A stretch of DNA of 64,000 bases from Stenopsyche tienmushanensis (lineage: Eukaryota; Arthropoda; Insecta; Trichoptera; Stenopsychidae). Below are positions 11,101-22,068 of this stretch, in pieces. The notes under the pieces were generated by a model, which did not search any database, was not told the DNA's origin, and worked only from the letters and a program-made list of their open reading frames with translations. The DNA lies in assembly GCA_008973525.1 (NCBI GenBank), contig WACJ01000433.1:62001-126000 (forward strand). Direction: 5' to 3'. Within the stretch, counting starts at the first letter, position 1; each line of letters begins with the position of its first letter. The translations under genes were made by a program, and so were the position numbers.

Positions 11101-12776
11101 ATATCGATATGAAATATAATAGATACGGGGTTCAGAATTTTTGTATTTCTCCGTAATATAATTACGAATCACATCAAAGTATTATAGTGTATAGATATTC
11201 ATCTGCAGCGACGGAAATAAATAATTTGTCGGGAAATCGGGAATTTTGCGAGTTTTAGTCCGTGTCTCAATAGAAAGGAATTTTATCGATCATTGATTTT
11301 TTTAGTAAAAAATATTTATTATATGTGTATGTAAATCCAGATAAACAAAAAATATTCATACTTTCCCTGTCAATTATGATTATTTTCAATTATCCGGATT
11401 TTCATTATCCCCAGTTAGGTCTGGATAATCGAGGTTTTACTGTATATTTATAAAAAATCTATTTTAACTGAAGGATCAAGGAAATTGGATACCGTTTTTC
11501 TTCTGGCAAGTGGAAGATCAAATGCATTTATTTTCATATTTTTTATAAAACAGTCAAAATCTCTTATGTCTAGTGGATACAAGCGTGGTTTCTTGTGCAT
11601 GGTTTACTAGCATGTCGATTACTTGCACGAAATCATGCATAAGAAACTATGCTCGTGTGCACAGGGCATAAGTCAGCACTTTATTTTAAATTTATGTGGC
11701 TTATTTGTTAAGTAATATATAAATCGGCATCCAGATTTTAAAGGAATAAATCGATTGAAATATTTTCGATTTTTTTGTACAAATAAGGGCAAATTTATTT
11801 GATTTTTTTAAAATTATATTATATTTTAGTACGGGTACCAACGTGTGGATATTTGGAAGTACCCGTCTCCAAAAGTCGACCATGTGCTGGAACTTGCGAT
11901 GAACCAGATGAATGTGAGCCGGCACTACCTGGTACTTGTATATGCAAAGAGGGTACAGTGCAAGATGCAAACGGACAATGTATTTATCCAGAATACTGTC
12001 CACGTAAGTATATTTACGTATTAAGGGTACCGGACGAAAGTGACCTTTTTGCAGTAAGATTTAGCGATATCAGTAGTACCTGTACTCCAGAAAACTTATG
12101 ATTTTTTCGATTTTGGTATATATTTGTTCGAATTTCCCATCCCTTGCCATAAAATATTGAATTTTCCTCAATTCGTTGAACAGATTTGATTGATGAAATT
12201 TGCCTCAACTTCTATGAGTAACATTGTCCACTTACACTTCGAGGGATACTTTTTAAATCATAATTTCTATGTTTCTAGTTTTATGTTGTTGTAGTGGTTG
12301 CTTTACTTTTTGATGAAATTCATATAACATTCAATTTCGTAAAAAATACTTATACTGCACAAATCCTTCTATTTGAAATAGAGTTAAAAAACATTTTTGA
12401 ACATTGTGCTTCACTTTGTGGAACATTGAAAAAGGCAATTTGAAAAAAACGATATTTTCATCTGATAATGAAATTAGAACAAACTTTAATATTAATTTAT
12501 AAGTTCATCATTTTAAAGTCGATTTCATTCAATGATTTTGCAGTTGGTTGCTACGGTCTGAACGAAGTGTTCGATTGTGGAAGCCCATGTGATGTAGAAT
12601 GCAGATATTTGGGCGAAACGTGCAACATCATCACAAAAGAATGCGTCAAGAGATGCTACTGCAGGGATGGATATGCAAGAGATCATAGATACAAATGTGT
12701 ACCAATCAAAAACTGCCCAAGAAAAACTCCAAAAGCAGCCTTGTTTTATTCAGAAGTCAAAAATTTACTTAAATAA
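7963..12776 (+). CDS. Multi-domain TIL (trypsin-inhibitor-like cysteine-rich) protein, six exons seen, 5' end not certain
   Basis: Exons: 7963-8160, 8298-8495, 9053-9247, 10126-10329, 11830-12003, 12544-12776 (stop TAA). Joined they give 399 residues. Each exon encodes one complete TIL domain and all internal junctions are phase 1, so the exons can be duplicated or skipped without breaking the frame; the array clearly grew by exon duplication. Domains 1-4 and 6 have ten cysteines with the family spacing (GTAC/GCFC cores). Domain 5 has eight. TIL proteins are secreted inhibitors of serine proteases, or adhesive cysteine-rich repeats in larger proteins; no VWD, mucin or other domain is visible here, so a secreted multi-headed inhibitor is the simplest inference. 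A signal-peptide exon must lie upstream. Introns carry a Tigger element, which did not disturb the exons. Confidence 0.85.
8298..8495 (+). CDS. TIL gene, exon encoding domain 2
   Basis: Acceptor GTTTCAG ends at 8297; donor GTATTC starts at 8496. Phase 1 at both ends, same length as exon 1 (198 bases). It has ten cysteines. The predicted reactive loop between the fourth and sixth cysteines (DNYQIQVPCTRQC) differs completely from that of domain 1, suggesting different protease targets. Confidence 0.9.
9053..9247 (+). CDS. TIL gene, exon encoding domain 3
   Basis: Acceptor TACTACAG ends at 9052; donor GTTTGT starts at 9248. Phase 1 at both ends. Ten cysteines, with a strongly basic loop (SRRCSRRC). 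It shares CGTACPDTCD with domain 2, so these two are probably the closest duplicates. Confidence 0.9.
10126..10329 (+). CDS. TIL gene, exon encoding domain 4
   Basis: Acceptor AATTACAG ends at 10125; donor GTAATC starts at 10330. Phase 1 at both ends. Ten cysteines, with an N-terminal linker (PTVINLPPT) before the first. The loop is NVSLTCSFDC. Confidence 0.88.
10411..11442 (+). mobile_element. Tigger/pogo-type DNA transposon remnant inside the TIL intron
   Basis: The left end AAGTAGAATCTCGATTATCC and the right end (reverse complement CAGTAAAACCTCGATTATCC) are matching terminal repeats, with a TA on each side (10409-10410 and 11443-11444). Between them the + strand encodes pieces of a Tigger/jerky-like transposase: SGWLEKFK, GEKLSADILLANTLID (DNA-binding domain) and MVCANAVGRHRLPLLVIGKS, then NPRCFKN (start of the DDE domain). 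Stops and frameshifts make it inactive. It was itself hit by a piggyBac 5' piece near 11047. Confidence 0.85.
11047..11295 (+). mobile_element. piggyBac 5'-end copy (deletion derivative) within the Tigger element
   Basis: It starts TTAACCTTTCCCTACCGGTG and runs through GATGTATTTACTACACCTCG, almost the same as 13354-13560 and 44029-44260. No matching right end was found, so it is truncated or internally deleted. The copy at 44029 shares not only the element but also about 25 bases of upstream flank (GTTTTTCAAATTGTTATAT) and the same 3' departure point, so these two moved or duplicated as one larger unit. Confidence 0.75.
11830..12003 (+). CDS. TIL gene, exon encoding domain 5 (8-cysteine variant)
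   Basis: Acceptor ATATTTTAG ends at 11829; donor GTAAGT starts at 12004. Phase 1 at both ends. Only eight cysteines: C-x12-C-x3-C-x5-C-x7-C-x1-C-x11-C-x5-C. By alignment with its neighbours the second cysteine and one of the fifth/sixth are gone, which fits loss of one disulfide (the family's C2-C6 pair) as a unit. The rest of the core (CICKEG, CIYPEYC) is intact and the exon has no stop. Confidence 0.87.
12544..12776 (+). CDS. TIL gene, last exon (domain 6 and stop)
   Basis: Acceptor GATTTTGCAG ends at 12543, phase 1. Ten cysteines (opens GCYGLNEVFDC, closes IKNC), then a 22-residue lysine-rich tail ending LLK and TAA at 12774-12776. The DVEC/RRYLGETC region has a spacing slightly different from the other domains. 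Confidence 0.88.
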
Positions 12777-12777
12777 A
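12772..12777 (+). terminator. Polyadenylation signal AATAAA overlapping the TIL stop codon
   Basis: AATAAA spans the TAA stop. If used, the 3' UTR would be only some 10-30 bases. No stronger signal was singled out in the following 300 bases, though the region is AT-rich. Confidence 0.4.
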
Positions 12778-13353
12778 ATGATGCGTTTTTATTAATTTAC
12801 TTAGTGCAGAGCGTGCGTTTTGTTGAATATTCATGTTATCGAACACCATGTTATGAAACGTTAAATATAATAATTTATTAAGGCTTTATAAATAATAACG
12901 CATTTTATCATATCATTAGAGATGTGTCAATTATACAAGACCGATAAAAACTTTATTTTTACACTTCAACTTAAGTTTTTAAGGTCACAATAAATAGTTT
13001 GATATTTGTACAACCATCATTTCCAGTGTGGCGACAGGCCGCATAAAAGACAATGACATCGCATTCTAAAATAAGTAATATAAACCATCTATCATTACTG
13101 CTTTAACTCTAAATATGATCCATCGCTTTAATAATTATTATGCATGTGTTCATCGATTTGCCATTTATTTATCATGATGTTAAATGGAGATCTTATCGTA
13201 TTCATTATTAAAGTTATAGTTCGACTAAAATGTTTTATATTTAAAATAAATTGTAGGAAAGTTACATGTTGGTTTTATTTTAAATTAAATATACAATGTG
13301 ATTGGAAATTAAAGTAAAATGGGTGCCGTCGCAATCAGTGTGTTAGAAAGCTC
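12778..13353. other. AT-rich spacer downstream of the TIL gene
   Basis: No gene or repeat recognised. Any longer 3' UTR of the TIL gene would lie here. Confidence 0.5.
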
Positions 13354-15591
13354 TTGACTTTTCCCTACCGGTGATGTATTTACTACACCTCGACTCTAAT
13401 AATGGGAATATCGGTATGAAATATAATAGATACGGGGTCCAGAATTTTTGTATTCCTCCGTAATATAATTACGAATTGCATCAAATTATTATAGTATATA
13501 AGTATTCATCTGCAGCTATGGAAATAAATAATTTGTCGGGAAATGGGGAATTTTGCGAGTTTTAGTGGGTTTCAGCAGAAAGGAATTAAGAAGATGGAGA
13601 AACCAGCGAGAATGAAGACGAACGAAAAATATTCATATCAAGGTATGGACATTAATGGATCTCATTACCACCGTCGTCCTCGAGACGAAGAATACAAAAT
13701 ATTGTTACTGAGAATTCTGGACTTATAAATGGTAGTGCCGATGTTAACACAATAAGAGAAATGTTTGATTTATTTATGACTGCAGACATGGTAAGAGAGA
13801 TATGTAAAGAAACAACCCGTCAAATGGATCGTTTACCTGAAAATAAGACGAAGAATTATATGCTTTTTCTTTTTGGAATAATGCTTGCGTCAGGCAGAAA
13901 TCGATCACGAAAACTAAGTTTACATGAATTATGGACAGGTCATTTTTCACAGCAGCTATGTCTCGTGACAAATGTTAGACCACATTTAGGGGCAATTGTT
14001 CATTTCGGGTTTACATGAAATCCGAACCTGGAAGATATGGTAAAAAAAATTGGGTAGCAGCTGACTCTTCCACGGCATATATACTGAATTTACAAATATA
14101 TTCCGGACTGGTTGATAATTGGAAAGAAATCGGTCAGGGAAATCGAGTGATCATGGATATGGTTCGACCACAATACGACACTGTAGCGTGGGCGATTTAC
14201 CATTCCCACGTAGTAGCGCTGTTAATCTGAGCAGATTTAATTCGCCAGATTAACAGCGACATCTTCCGTCTCTCTTCAGGTGCAATGTGCTATTTTAACA
14301 GCGCCATCTCTTGTGGTCCTACGGAGACATTGCACCTGCATACCGACGGATCGCTTCATGCGTGTACACCGTTGCCGGTTGGGTAGTGACGCGCAGGAGG
14401 CGGGAGTCGGGAGAGTCGTTAGTTAGCCTTGGCTGCGGGAGGTCGTCCTTCTTGCAGCCAGATCTCTCTCGCGTGTGGAATAAATAGTTATTTAGAGAAG
14501 AGAGTCTTTCTTTTCGACGCCCGTCTATTCCCATCCATCCGTCCAGCAATATCACGACCCGATAGAAGAATAGACCCGTGCATTAGCGCGGCCATCCCGA
14601 CGAGCACGTGGGGGCGCCCGGGGACTCTGCTTCCGAGAGCGCCCCAGTCTCAGCATTACAGCACCAATAGAGGAGTAACGACAGAATTTTTTTTATATCG
14701 GTGCCATTATCAGTTCAATTTTTGGAAAAAGAAATTAACCCTGACCGGTACTCTTACAAAGAATAAGACACAACATACCCAAAGAGTTTTTGCTAAATAA
14801 AAAAAATGAGGTATATATGTATTAGTATTATGACATAAGGGTTGTGGTCGGCGTGAAGCCGGTAAGGGTTGATCTTTGGTTCTTTATCAGAGAGCTCACT
14901 TTGGATTTAGTCAAACTTAACGTTATGAGAAGATAGCATAGTGTGTTTAAATTTCATAAACCCCAACAAACCGCAATTGACATGGTAATGACACATTACC
15001 AGAAAATATCACCCGAAACGGCTATAATGGATATTACAAGAAATTCTCAGGGGGGTGTATCAACATCTACAGCAACCCGAGCATCGGCGAGAACTTGCAA
15101 GTTTTGCTCTTATCCAACAAAAAAAGTAGCACGCTAGTTTGCAGTTTGTAAGAAACCTATTTGCACGACACACAGAAAAACACTTATTTCATGCTCTGAT
15201 TGTGATTTATTGTGTATTTTATTAGGAGGCCCATAGATCTGTAGTAGACAGTGTGCACTATGATGATGATGCTGTTTATAATATAATAAATATGTGTAAT
15301 ATCAATTACATTATATTTTTGCATATTTGTGGTATTCATACGCGTTGTCTTTTTATTCAATGAAAAATATGATGAAATGATTGAAAAGCACCGATCTGAT
15401 CTACATGTGCTGTTTTTTTAAGCCTCCTGGTTCGTTCTTTGCGATGGGCCTGTCGACTATTTGCAATGTTTTTTCTTGTTTTCAAACACTTTCCAGAGTT
15501 AACATTATAAAAAATCACTTTTTCATACTGTGTACCGAATCACCATCACCGGAGCTCTCGGGTGCTTTTAGCATAGTAAGGGAAAGGTTAA
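13354..15591 (+). mobile_element. piggyBac-family transposon remnant, about 2.2 kb, carrying a solo LTR
   Basis: The left end TTGACTTTTCCCTACCGG (TTAA mutated to TTGA) and the right end, reverse-complemented, TTAACCTTTCCCTTACTATG, match. The + strand holds broken transposase pieces in the right order: FDLFMTADMVREICKETTRQ (13761 on), SLHELWTGHFS, GRYGKKNWVAADSSTAYILN (14027 on), FWKKKLTLTGTLTKNKTQ after the LTR (14722 on), and the C-terminal cysteine-rich finger RTCKFCSYPTKK...CKKPICTTH (15090-15190). Stops and frameshifts are common. Without the LTR its length would be about 1.75 kb, shorter than typical piggyBac (about 2.4 kb), so there are internal deletions. Confidence 0.88.
14182..14660 (+). 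mobile_element. Solo LTR (479 bp) inserted in the piggyBac transposase frame
   Basis: It begins TGTAGCG and ends ATTACA (TGTA...TACA borders) and is much richer in GC than its host. ACAC before it (14178-14181) and GCAC after it (14661-14664) look like a 4-bp target duplication with one change. Deleting it restores the piggyBac reading QYDT|NRGVTTEFF, so the insertion point is exact. An AATAAA lies near 14479. No internal retroviral sequence or second LTR is present, so it is a solo LTR left by recombination. The LTR family was not identified. Confidence 0.8.
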
Positions 15592-16064
15592 CTAGTACCA
15601 TCGACTGGATTTGGAACGTAACAAAAAAAAAAAGGTTCAGAGACAATAAATGTGGACAATGATGAGGATTTAGGCGGCCTGGATGAATGGATATGTGATT
15701 ACAATATGATATAATAATTCCGCTATTTATTTAAATATTTGATGCATGTTGGTGAAAAAGATGAGATCAATGTTGATATATTCAAATCTAGATATACTTT
15801 TTTGGATTACAAATCCATTTGAAAGCGCCACAATCAATATTAATTTTTCGCTGCGAAAATAATTTTAAACAAGTGTTTATGCCAAATTTTAGAATTGTAA
15901 AGATATTTGCAAAATATACGTCAAATAAACCCTCAGGTGAGTCATGTGCAGCTGTTGGATTGAGGATTTACCCTGACTAAAACCGTGTTGCTCCTTAGAT
16001 CCCATCCCGCACTTCAATAACATAGCAATATTTTTCAAGTTGGAACAGGATCAATTTGTTGTTT
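15592..16064. other. AT-rich spacer, nothing recognised
   Basis: No supported gene or repeat. Confidence 0.5.
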
Positions 16065-16285
16065 ATCATCATCATCATCATAGTGCAGCAACGAACAGTC
16101 CACTGCAGAACTATGGACCTCTTCAAATATTCATTCACAGGAAGGGGTTACATCCATCTTGTCTGTATAATACATTCACCTCCTCATTCGCTCGATATTG
16201 AATTGATGAACGCTTTCATGACCATCTCGATAGGGAGTGTGGAAGGCTTGTAAAGACTGAACAGTAGAAAACTACTTTAGACAAT
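16065..16285 (-). repeat. SINE-like repeat, 3' half with ATG-repeat tail
   Basis: It runs on the minus strand. The tail is (ATCATC)n on the + strand at 16065-16081, followed by CAGTCCACTGCAGAACTATG, the CACCTCCTCATTCGCTCGAT core and the TAGAAAACTACTTTAGA segment. The 5' part is missing. Confidence 0.8.
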
Positions 16286-17086
16286 TACAAAATTATTTCA
16301 GACTGTTAGAGGTAGTGAAGAGGAAGAAAAGCTAGCATGTAGGTTTAATTATATCCTTAAGAAGGACTAAGGGAATAGGTAATTTGGACGATGCTTTTAA
16401 TAAAAACTGTTTAAATTTTCAATAATAAATTCTATAATTATCATATAATATACAAAAAGGTTTGTTTGGTAATTATCCTACCCATAGAGTGGATATTCTC
16501 TTAAAAATAAAGAATTATTATTAGTTTTCTGATTCTATCTTATTTGACGCATGTAAAAATATATTCATAAATCCTCAGGTGTATTATTTATTAATACATG
16601 AATAAATAAATTTCTTTCCATTCTCCATTGGGGTATAATAATCAAATCGCATCAAAACAACAATCTGCACATTGATAGTGCGCTTATCTGCATGTAAATA
16701 CATATTTATGCACATGATGTTTTATAAAAAATACATTCATGCTATATTTAGCTACACAAAAGAAGATAAAAGGTAACAAATGTATGATGCACACGTATAC
16801 TATGTAGGCCAATGAATGTATGGAGTTTTATTAAATTAATTAAAAAACAACGAAATTGATTTAGTAAAATAAAATTATTCTTAACAACACAGAAACATAA
16901 AGGAGATAAATATGTCAGCAAATATACAGAATATAATTTATCCTTAATCACATAGTAAACAGTATTTTTTCAATGTTAATTTGGTAATGGTAAGATCCAT
17001 CGAAATAAATATATCTTAAAAAAGTAATAAATTAAGTGGATTAAGTATATCTAGATATTTTACAAAAGAAATTTTATATACATATA
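16286..17086. other. AT-rich stretch, nothing recognised
   Basis: Short frames only, without recognisable domains. Confidence 0.5.
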
Positions 17087-17212
17087 CAGTGATACTTGAC
17101 TGCGAATGTTTCAATCGTTCGCTATGGTCCGTAGCATTCGTGTATAAATAATACAACCGGATAAGTAAAGCTGCGGATATGTTACTTTATTCATAGCAGT
17201 CAAGTTTCACTG
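17087..17212. mobile_element. pogo-type MITE, 126 bp, with TA target duplication
   Basis: The ends CAGTGATACTTGACTGC and, reverse-complemented, CAGTGAAACTTGACTGC differ at one base, and TA lies immediately outside both (17085-17086, 17213-17214). It is too short to encode anything. CAGTGA-type ends are usual for pogo/Tigger derivatives. Confidence 0.8.
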
Positions 17213-17214
17213 TA

Positions 17215-20200
17215 ATATACATAGAAATATATTTATCATTGTCTACTTAGTACTGTACAATTTTGGCATTACATGTGTACAATTTGCACTTTATACTAAA
17301 TATGCACAAATCAGGACTTCATAAATTCAGTCTCTATCTAACAATAGGTAAATTCATCTCTTGGTAAAATTCTGGTACAACAGTCGATGCGGAAAAAAAT
17401 TTAGACAATAGACACAGTGTCGACGAGAGAATAAATGGACAGTATGGAATGATCAAACAAACCAATATATTATAGGAATAAATTTGAGTAATATTGCTTT
17501 AGTTTAGCTATATTTATGTGTTATATAAACAGCACTTGTCAATAAATTTATGAAAGCACTAGAAATCGTAACACTGTTTTATATTTAACATTATACAGAG
17601 AAAAGATAAGTTCTTTTGCTCATAATAAAATTTGAATATAAAATTTTTATCAAAAATTATATATAACTGTTACCGATTTTTAGTAACGCATTCTGATTCA
17701 TTTATTCAGATATTGGTGTTTGTCTCATTAAAATATATACAAAATGCACTATTTAGTTCATGAAATATAAGACACTAAACGCCATTACATCAACACGAAT
17801 GTATGTATATGATTGTATAAATGTGTATGAGCATCTATTATGAAAATTCTACCGAGAAACAAATACATCATATGAGATTGCCATGCAGTTGATTATGTAA
17901 TAAATTAATTTAATCTCACTAATTATTTCATTCACCAATTTCTTGAGTAGTACTTATTTAGAAAAATTCGTATACAAAGCCGATTGATCATGTTCACCGT
18001 CATTTAACGTATATAACGACTGCAAAAAATACAACATAGACTTGGAAAGAAATTATGTTAATTGATTAATTTAAAAACAGTATTAAGGAAAAATGAGAAC
18101 TCACAGCATAAATATAGATTTATCTAAAAGAATAAAATGTGAAGATTTATTATAGCGAAATGTGCACCTCCACATGAGATAAATTTTACAGTTTAAATCG
18201 ACGTTAAGAAAAATTAACGGATATAAAAAAATCTGTGATGTCACTCTTTGCTAAGAATTGGTTTACTTAAAAAAAAGAAAATATTGTGACATGTTCAATG
18301 ATAAAATTTCATAATCAAATAACAATTCCATATACATATAAAAAGAGGCATAATAAATTACTAAAATCACAACTCTTAATCAGAACGAACAGATTCCTGA
18401 AGAAATATTTAACAAATCTTTTAGCAGAGGATTGCATTTATTAATAAGATGTATTTGAAATTCTTCACTTATGATAATGATTATCGCACGATGAAATCAA
18501 AGCTATGAGTGTTCAAATACTGAGATCAATTCTTAGGGAGATGAAACAACGAAGAATAATTACAATATTTCTATGACTGCAAGTATTCCAATTTTAACGG
18601 AAATTTCGAAGGTATTCAATAAATCAGGATACCACTTAAGAGCCTAGAGATATGTTTAGTTTGCTACTAGGAGAGCGTGGTCAATGTAACAATGAAATAC
18701 TGATCCTCCCGGAGTAAAATAATTCACCTCTAACAATGTAAATCAAAGGAAAGAGAATGGTTCCAATGAGGGCGTAGTAAACAAATACATTCCATATAAC
18801 TATATATTTATATTTTTAAAGCGCACTACCTTAAAAATACACACATCTAACTATTTGAATTAATATCTTTACGGATATATATGTATACAGTAAGACCTTA
18901 GGAAGCGATCTTTAATTGGCGGCCATTTTTTTTGAAAACCTGTCGGCGCCAAAGTCGTTCATTTTAAATTTACTGTATTCATCAAGGTTGCTCCCGTAAG
19001 GTTGATCACGAAACAATTTTTGGTTGAACGCTAGCCAAAATTTAAAAAAAATCAATTCCTAGAACAATCGGAGCAAATTAATCATAACTAAAACTAAATC
19101 GATTGCGACCATTTTACATTAGTAAAATTCAACCTAATTAATAAATTATTGGCCATCCATGATAAATACACATATGTATGTATCTCATGTGACAAATTTG
19201 TATATGTATTAAGTAAATATTACCTAGTGATGTCTAAGAACCAGTTCCCAAATTACAAATATTTGTCTTAATAGATATTGCTATCATTATTTACAAAAAT
19301 AAATCTACTCAATTTCTTATTATACATATAATATATATTTATATACTTTTATGTACAGTTATATTTGAAATCTTTATAAAACCACAATAATAATTTATCT
19401 AACACAATTATGATTTAAAATGTTAATTTAATAATTTGAATGTATAAATACAACATTTTTTCCACTAAAACATTGCATTTGCATTACTTACACGTAATGC
19501 ATGAGATTATCTTCTGTATATCATTTATACATTGAGAAAAGGCAACTCTGCGTTATAATTTTAATCAATATTTGTATCATTTTATCTAAAAATGAATTTG
19601 AATGTGCGTATATGATGTAAAATTATTTTTAATCCTATATAACGAACTTTGAAGATGATTTTTTTTTTTTTGAAAGAGGCAGGCGGTTTAAATAGCTACA
19701 TAACAAATAAACTCTATTATGGAACAGGCAAATATTTCCAGTTAAACATGTAATCCACACTTGGCACGATGAGCCAAAACACCAAAAATTGCAACTAGTT
19801 TTGATACAAAAAAAAAATAAAAATAAAAACAATGTATATATTTGTGATTTACATAAAGGCACTATAAGCAATCAGGATAACTTAACTACATTTCAGATAT
19901 TGCCCATATACAAAAATGTTGATTGCACTTGTTGAATTGGTCTATATACACACATACAAAATTTTGAATAATAGTTTTTTTCTATATAAAATTTCAATAT
20001 ATCAAGTATTATTTTATCTATATGGCAAATAAAAACTAATTGCTTTCTATCATTATCAATGTATTACTTTTATTTGTAGATATTCAATTTATGAGACTGT
20101 TACACTGTGACTTAATATTGTATTTTTATTGCCATCTTATACTTTGATTTATTTTATTATTCATACACAGCGAACTAAAAACACACAAAATTTTGCTTAT

Positions 20201-21025
20201 AGGCTATAAAACATCAAATGTTCGTTAAATCGTATTTAACATTGCTTCGCATATATTGAGATATATTTAAAATAAAACATTGACAGATCAACTGTGTTAA
20301 TGAAAAATAATAAATCTAATAACCATTAACAAAATTAATGAACTCTCAGGTACAGATCGACAATAGGCAGTCGATCAGAATTCATAAAGCCTACACTTAA
20401 TAACAGCATAACAGATATACCCGTGAGATCTTCAAAATATTTTGCCATTTCAAGATTAGCATTAAATGTCTTAGGTAATAATTACGGTCTTCAAGTGCAA
20501 CTAATTATTTACACGTTTTTCAAGTAACGTTACTAACGCAAAATAAATAATGTTAGGATAAGCTTTGAACAATTTGAAGAATGCTTAAATAAAAATGCAA
20601 ATGTATTTGTACTTTATTACTAAGTCATGATTTTATAGATTGAGCACGAACCATAAGAAAAATCTCATGTTTTTGAGTATGTCTGTTTGCTACTATACGG
20701 GCCGATAAAGAAATCAATACTTCAGTAATAATAGAGATTTAAAAACAACCGCTTTAGAAATAAATTTAAACTAAAAATGAGCTTGGAATGCAAAAAAATA
20801 TCTCTATGGCGCTTCATAATTCCGTTCTAAAATTTTACTTCAACTTCAACAGGGTTAACAGTTTAAAAAAAATATTTCATCCAACAGAAATGCAAGAAGA
20901 CCGTCAAAGTGGCCGATTCTGTAAATAAATTACATTTGCAATAGTTGTTTTAATAAACATATTTGCATTGAGGATTTCTAAAAATATGTGTAATATGAAA
21001 TACTTTTTCAAACTTGGCAGACATA
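17215..21025. other. 3.8-kb AT-rich intergenic stretch
   Basis: There is no coding frame or RNA gene I can support. A possible small TA-flanked element with CAGTAA ends lies at 18888-18975 but its repeats are very short. The stretch is between the TIL gene and the 3' end of lilliputian. Confidence 0.5.
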
Positions 21026-21027
21026 TA

Positions 21028-22066
21028 TCAGGTTGAGTAATAAGTTCGTAGCGTTTTTATATTCTCTGCTGAGGAAGCCCGGGACATTTGCAACGTATAC
21101 GGAGAAGGTGTCATAGGTGAGTCTACAGAATGGAAATGGTTTGCAAATTTCAAAAACGGCGATTTTGATATTGACAATACGCCCCGTATTGGAAGACCTT
21201 CAGTATTCGACGAAGAGCGTCTTAAAGCACTTTTGAAGTAGGACGGTCGCCATACAAGTCGTGAATTGGCCGAAAAAATGAATTGCGATCATAAAACGAT
21301 TCTCAATCATCTTCATTCAATGGGATTTGCCGAAAAATTGGGAGCCTTACGAGCTAAACGAAAACAATAAATAAAATTGCTTCTCAACATCTTAACCGAC
21401 ATCGAGCAACACGCGGTCATAAACAGCGTTTTATGTACCGAATCGTAGCGGGAGATGAGAAATGGTGCCTATACATAAACATGAAGCAAAGAAAGGAATG
21501 GGTGGCTCCAAAACATGCGCCAAAGCCATCCAAAGAAGATCATGATCTGCGTTTAGTGGGACAGGGAGGGCATGGTGCATTGGGGAATGCTCGAAAGGAA
21601 TGCCACGGTCAACAAGGAGCTCTACATAGCTCAGCTACGCAGCGTGAAAGAGTCTATTCGACTGAAAAGATCCCATCGACAAGACCAAACCATACTCCTT
21701 CACGACAACGCCAGGCCCCATGTTGCACAAGTCGTCAAAGCCGCACTCAAAGAGCTTGAATGGGAGTTCCTTTAGCATCCGTCGTATTCTCCAGACGATA
21801 CCATCTTTTCCGCTCCCTGTCTAACCATATGAGAGGCGTTATATCTTCAACAATGAAGACGACTTTAAAAACTGCCTTAACAAATTCTTCAATACCAGAC
21901 TGGGCGATTTTTGGCGGAACGACATCGACAAATTGGTCGAGAGGTGGCAGAAATTAGTAAACAGCAACGGCGAATACATAATTAATTCATTTATTGTTAA
22001 AATGATTGATTCTTGTTTAAATAAAAGTTTTTGATAAAAACGCTATGAATTTATTCTCCAACTTAA
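21028..22066 (+). mobile_element. Mariner transposon, nearly full length (1039 bp), transposase broken
   Basis: The left end TCAGGTTGAGTAATAAGTTC and the right end, reverse-complemented, TTAAGTTGGAGAATAAATTC are imperfect terminal repeats; TA lies on both sides (21026-21027 and 22067-22068). The + strand encodes, in three broken frames, the helix-turn-helix (ICNVYGEGV, TPRIGRPS, HKTILNHLHSMGF), VAGDEKWCLYIN around the first catalytic aspartate, LLHDNARPHVAQVV around the second and HPSYSPDD near the third, then a C-terminal NGEYIIN. It fits a DD34D mariner. Internal stops (after LKALLK, AKRKQ and others) make it non-autonomous. Confidence 0.9.
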
Positions 22067-22068
22067 TA

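Noticed and set aside
14429..14800. 123-codon + frame
   Set aside because: It spans the junction of the solo LTR and the piggyBac remnant, so it is a chance fusion of two transposon pieces.
18888..18975. Small TA-flanked element with CAGTAA ends
   Set aside because: The inverted repeats match over only about six bases, which is within chance.
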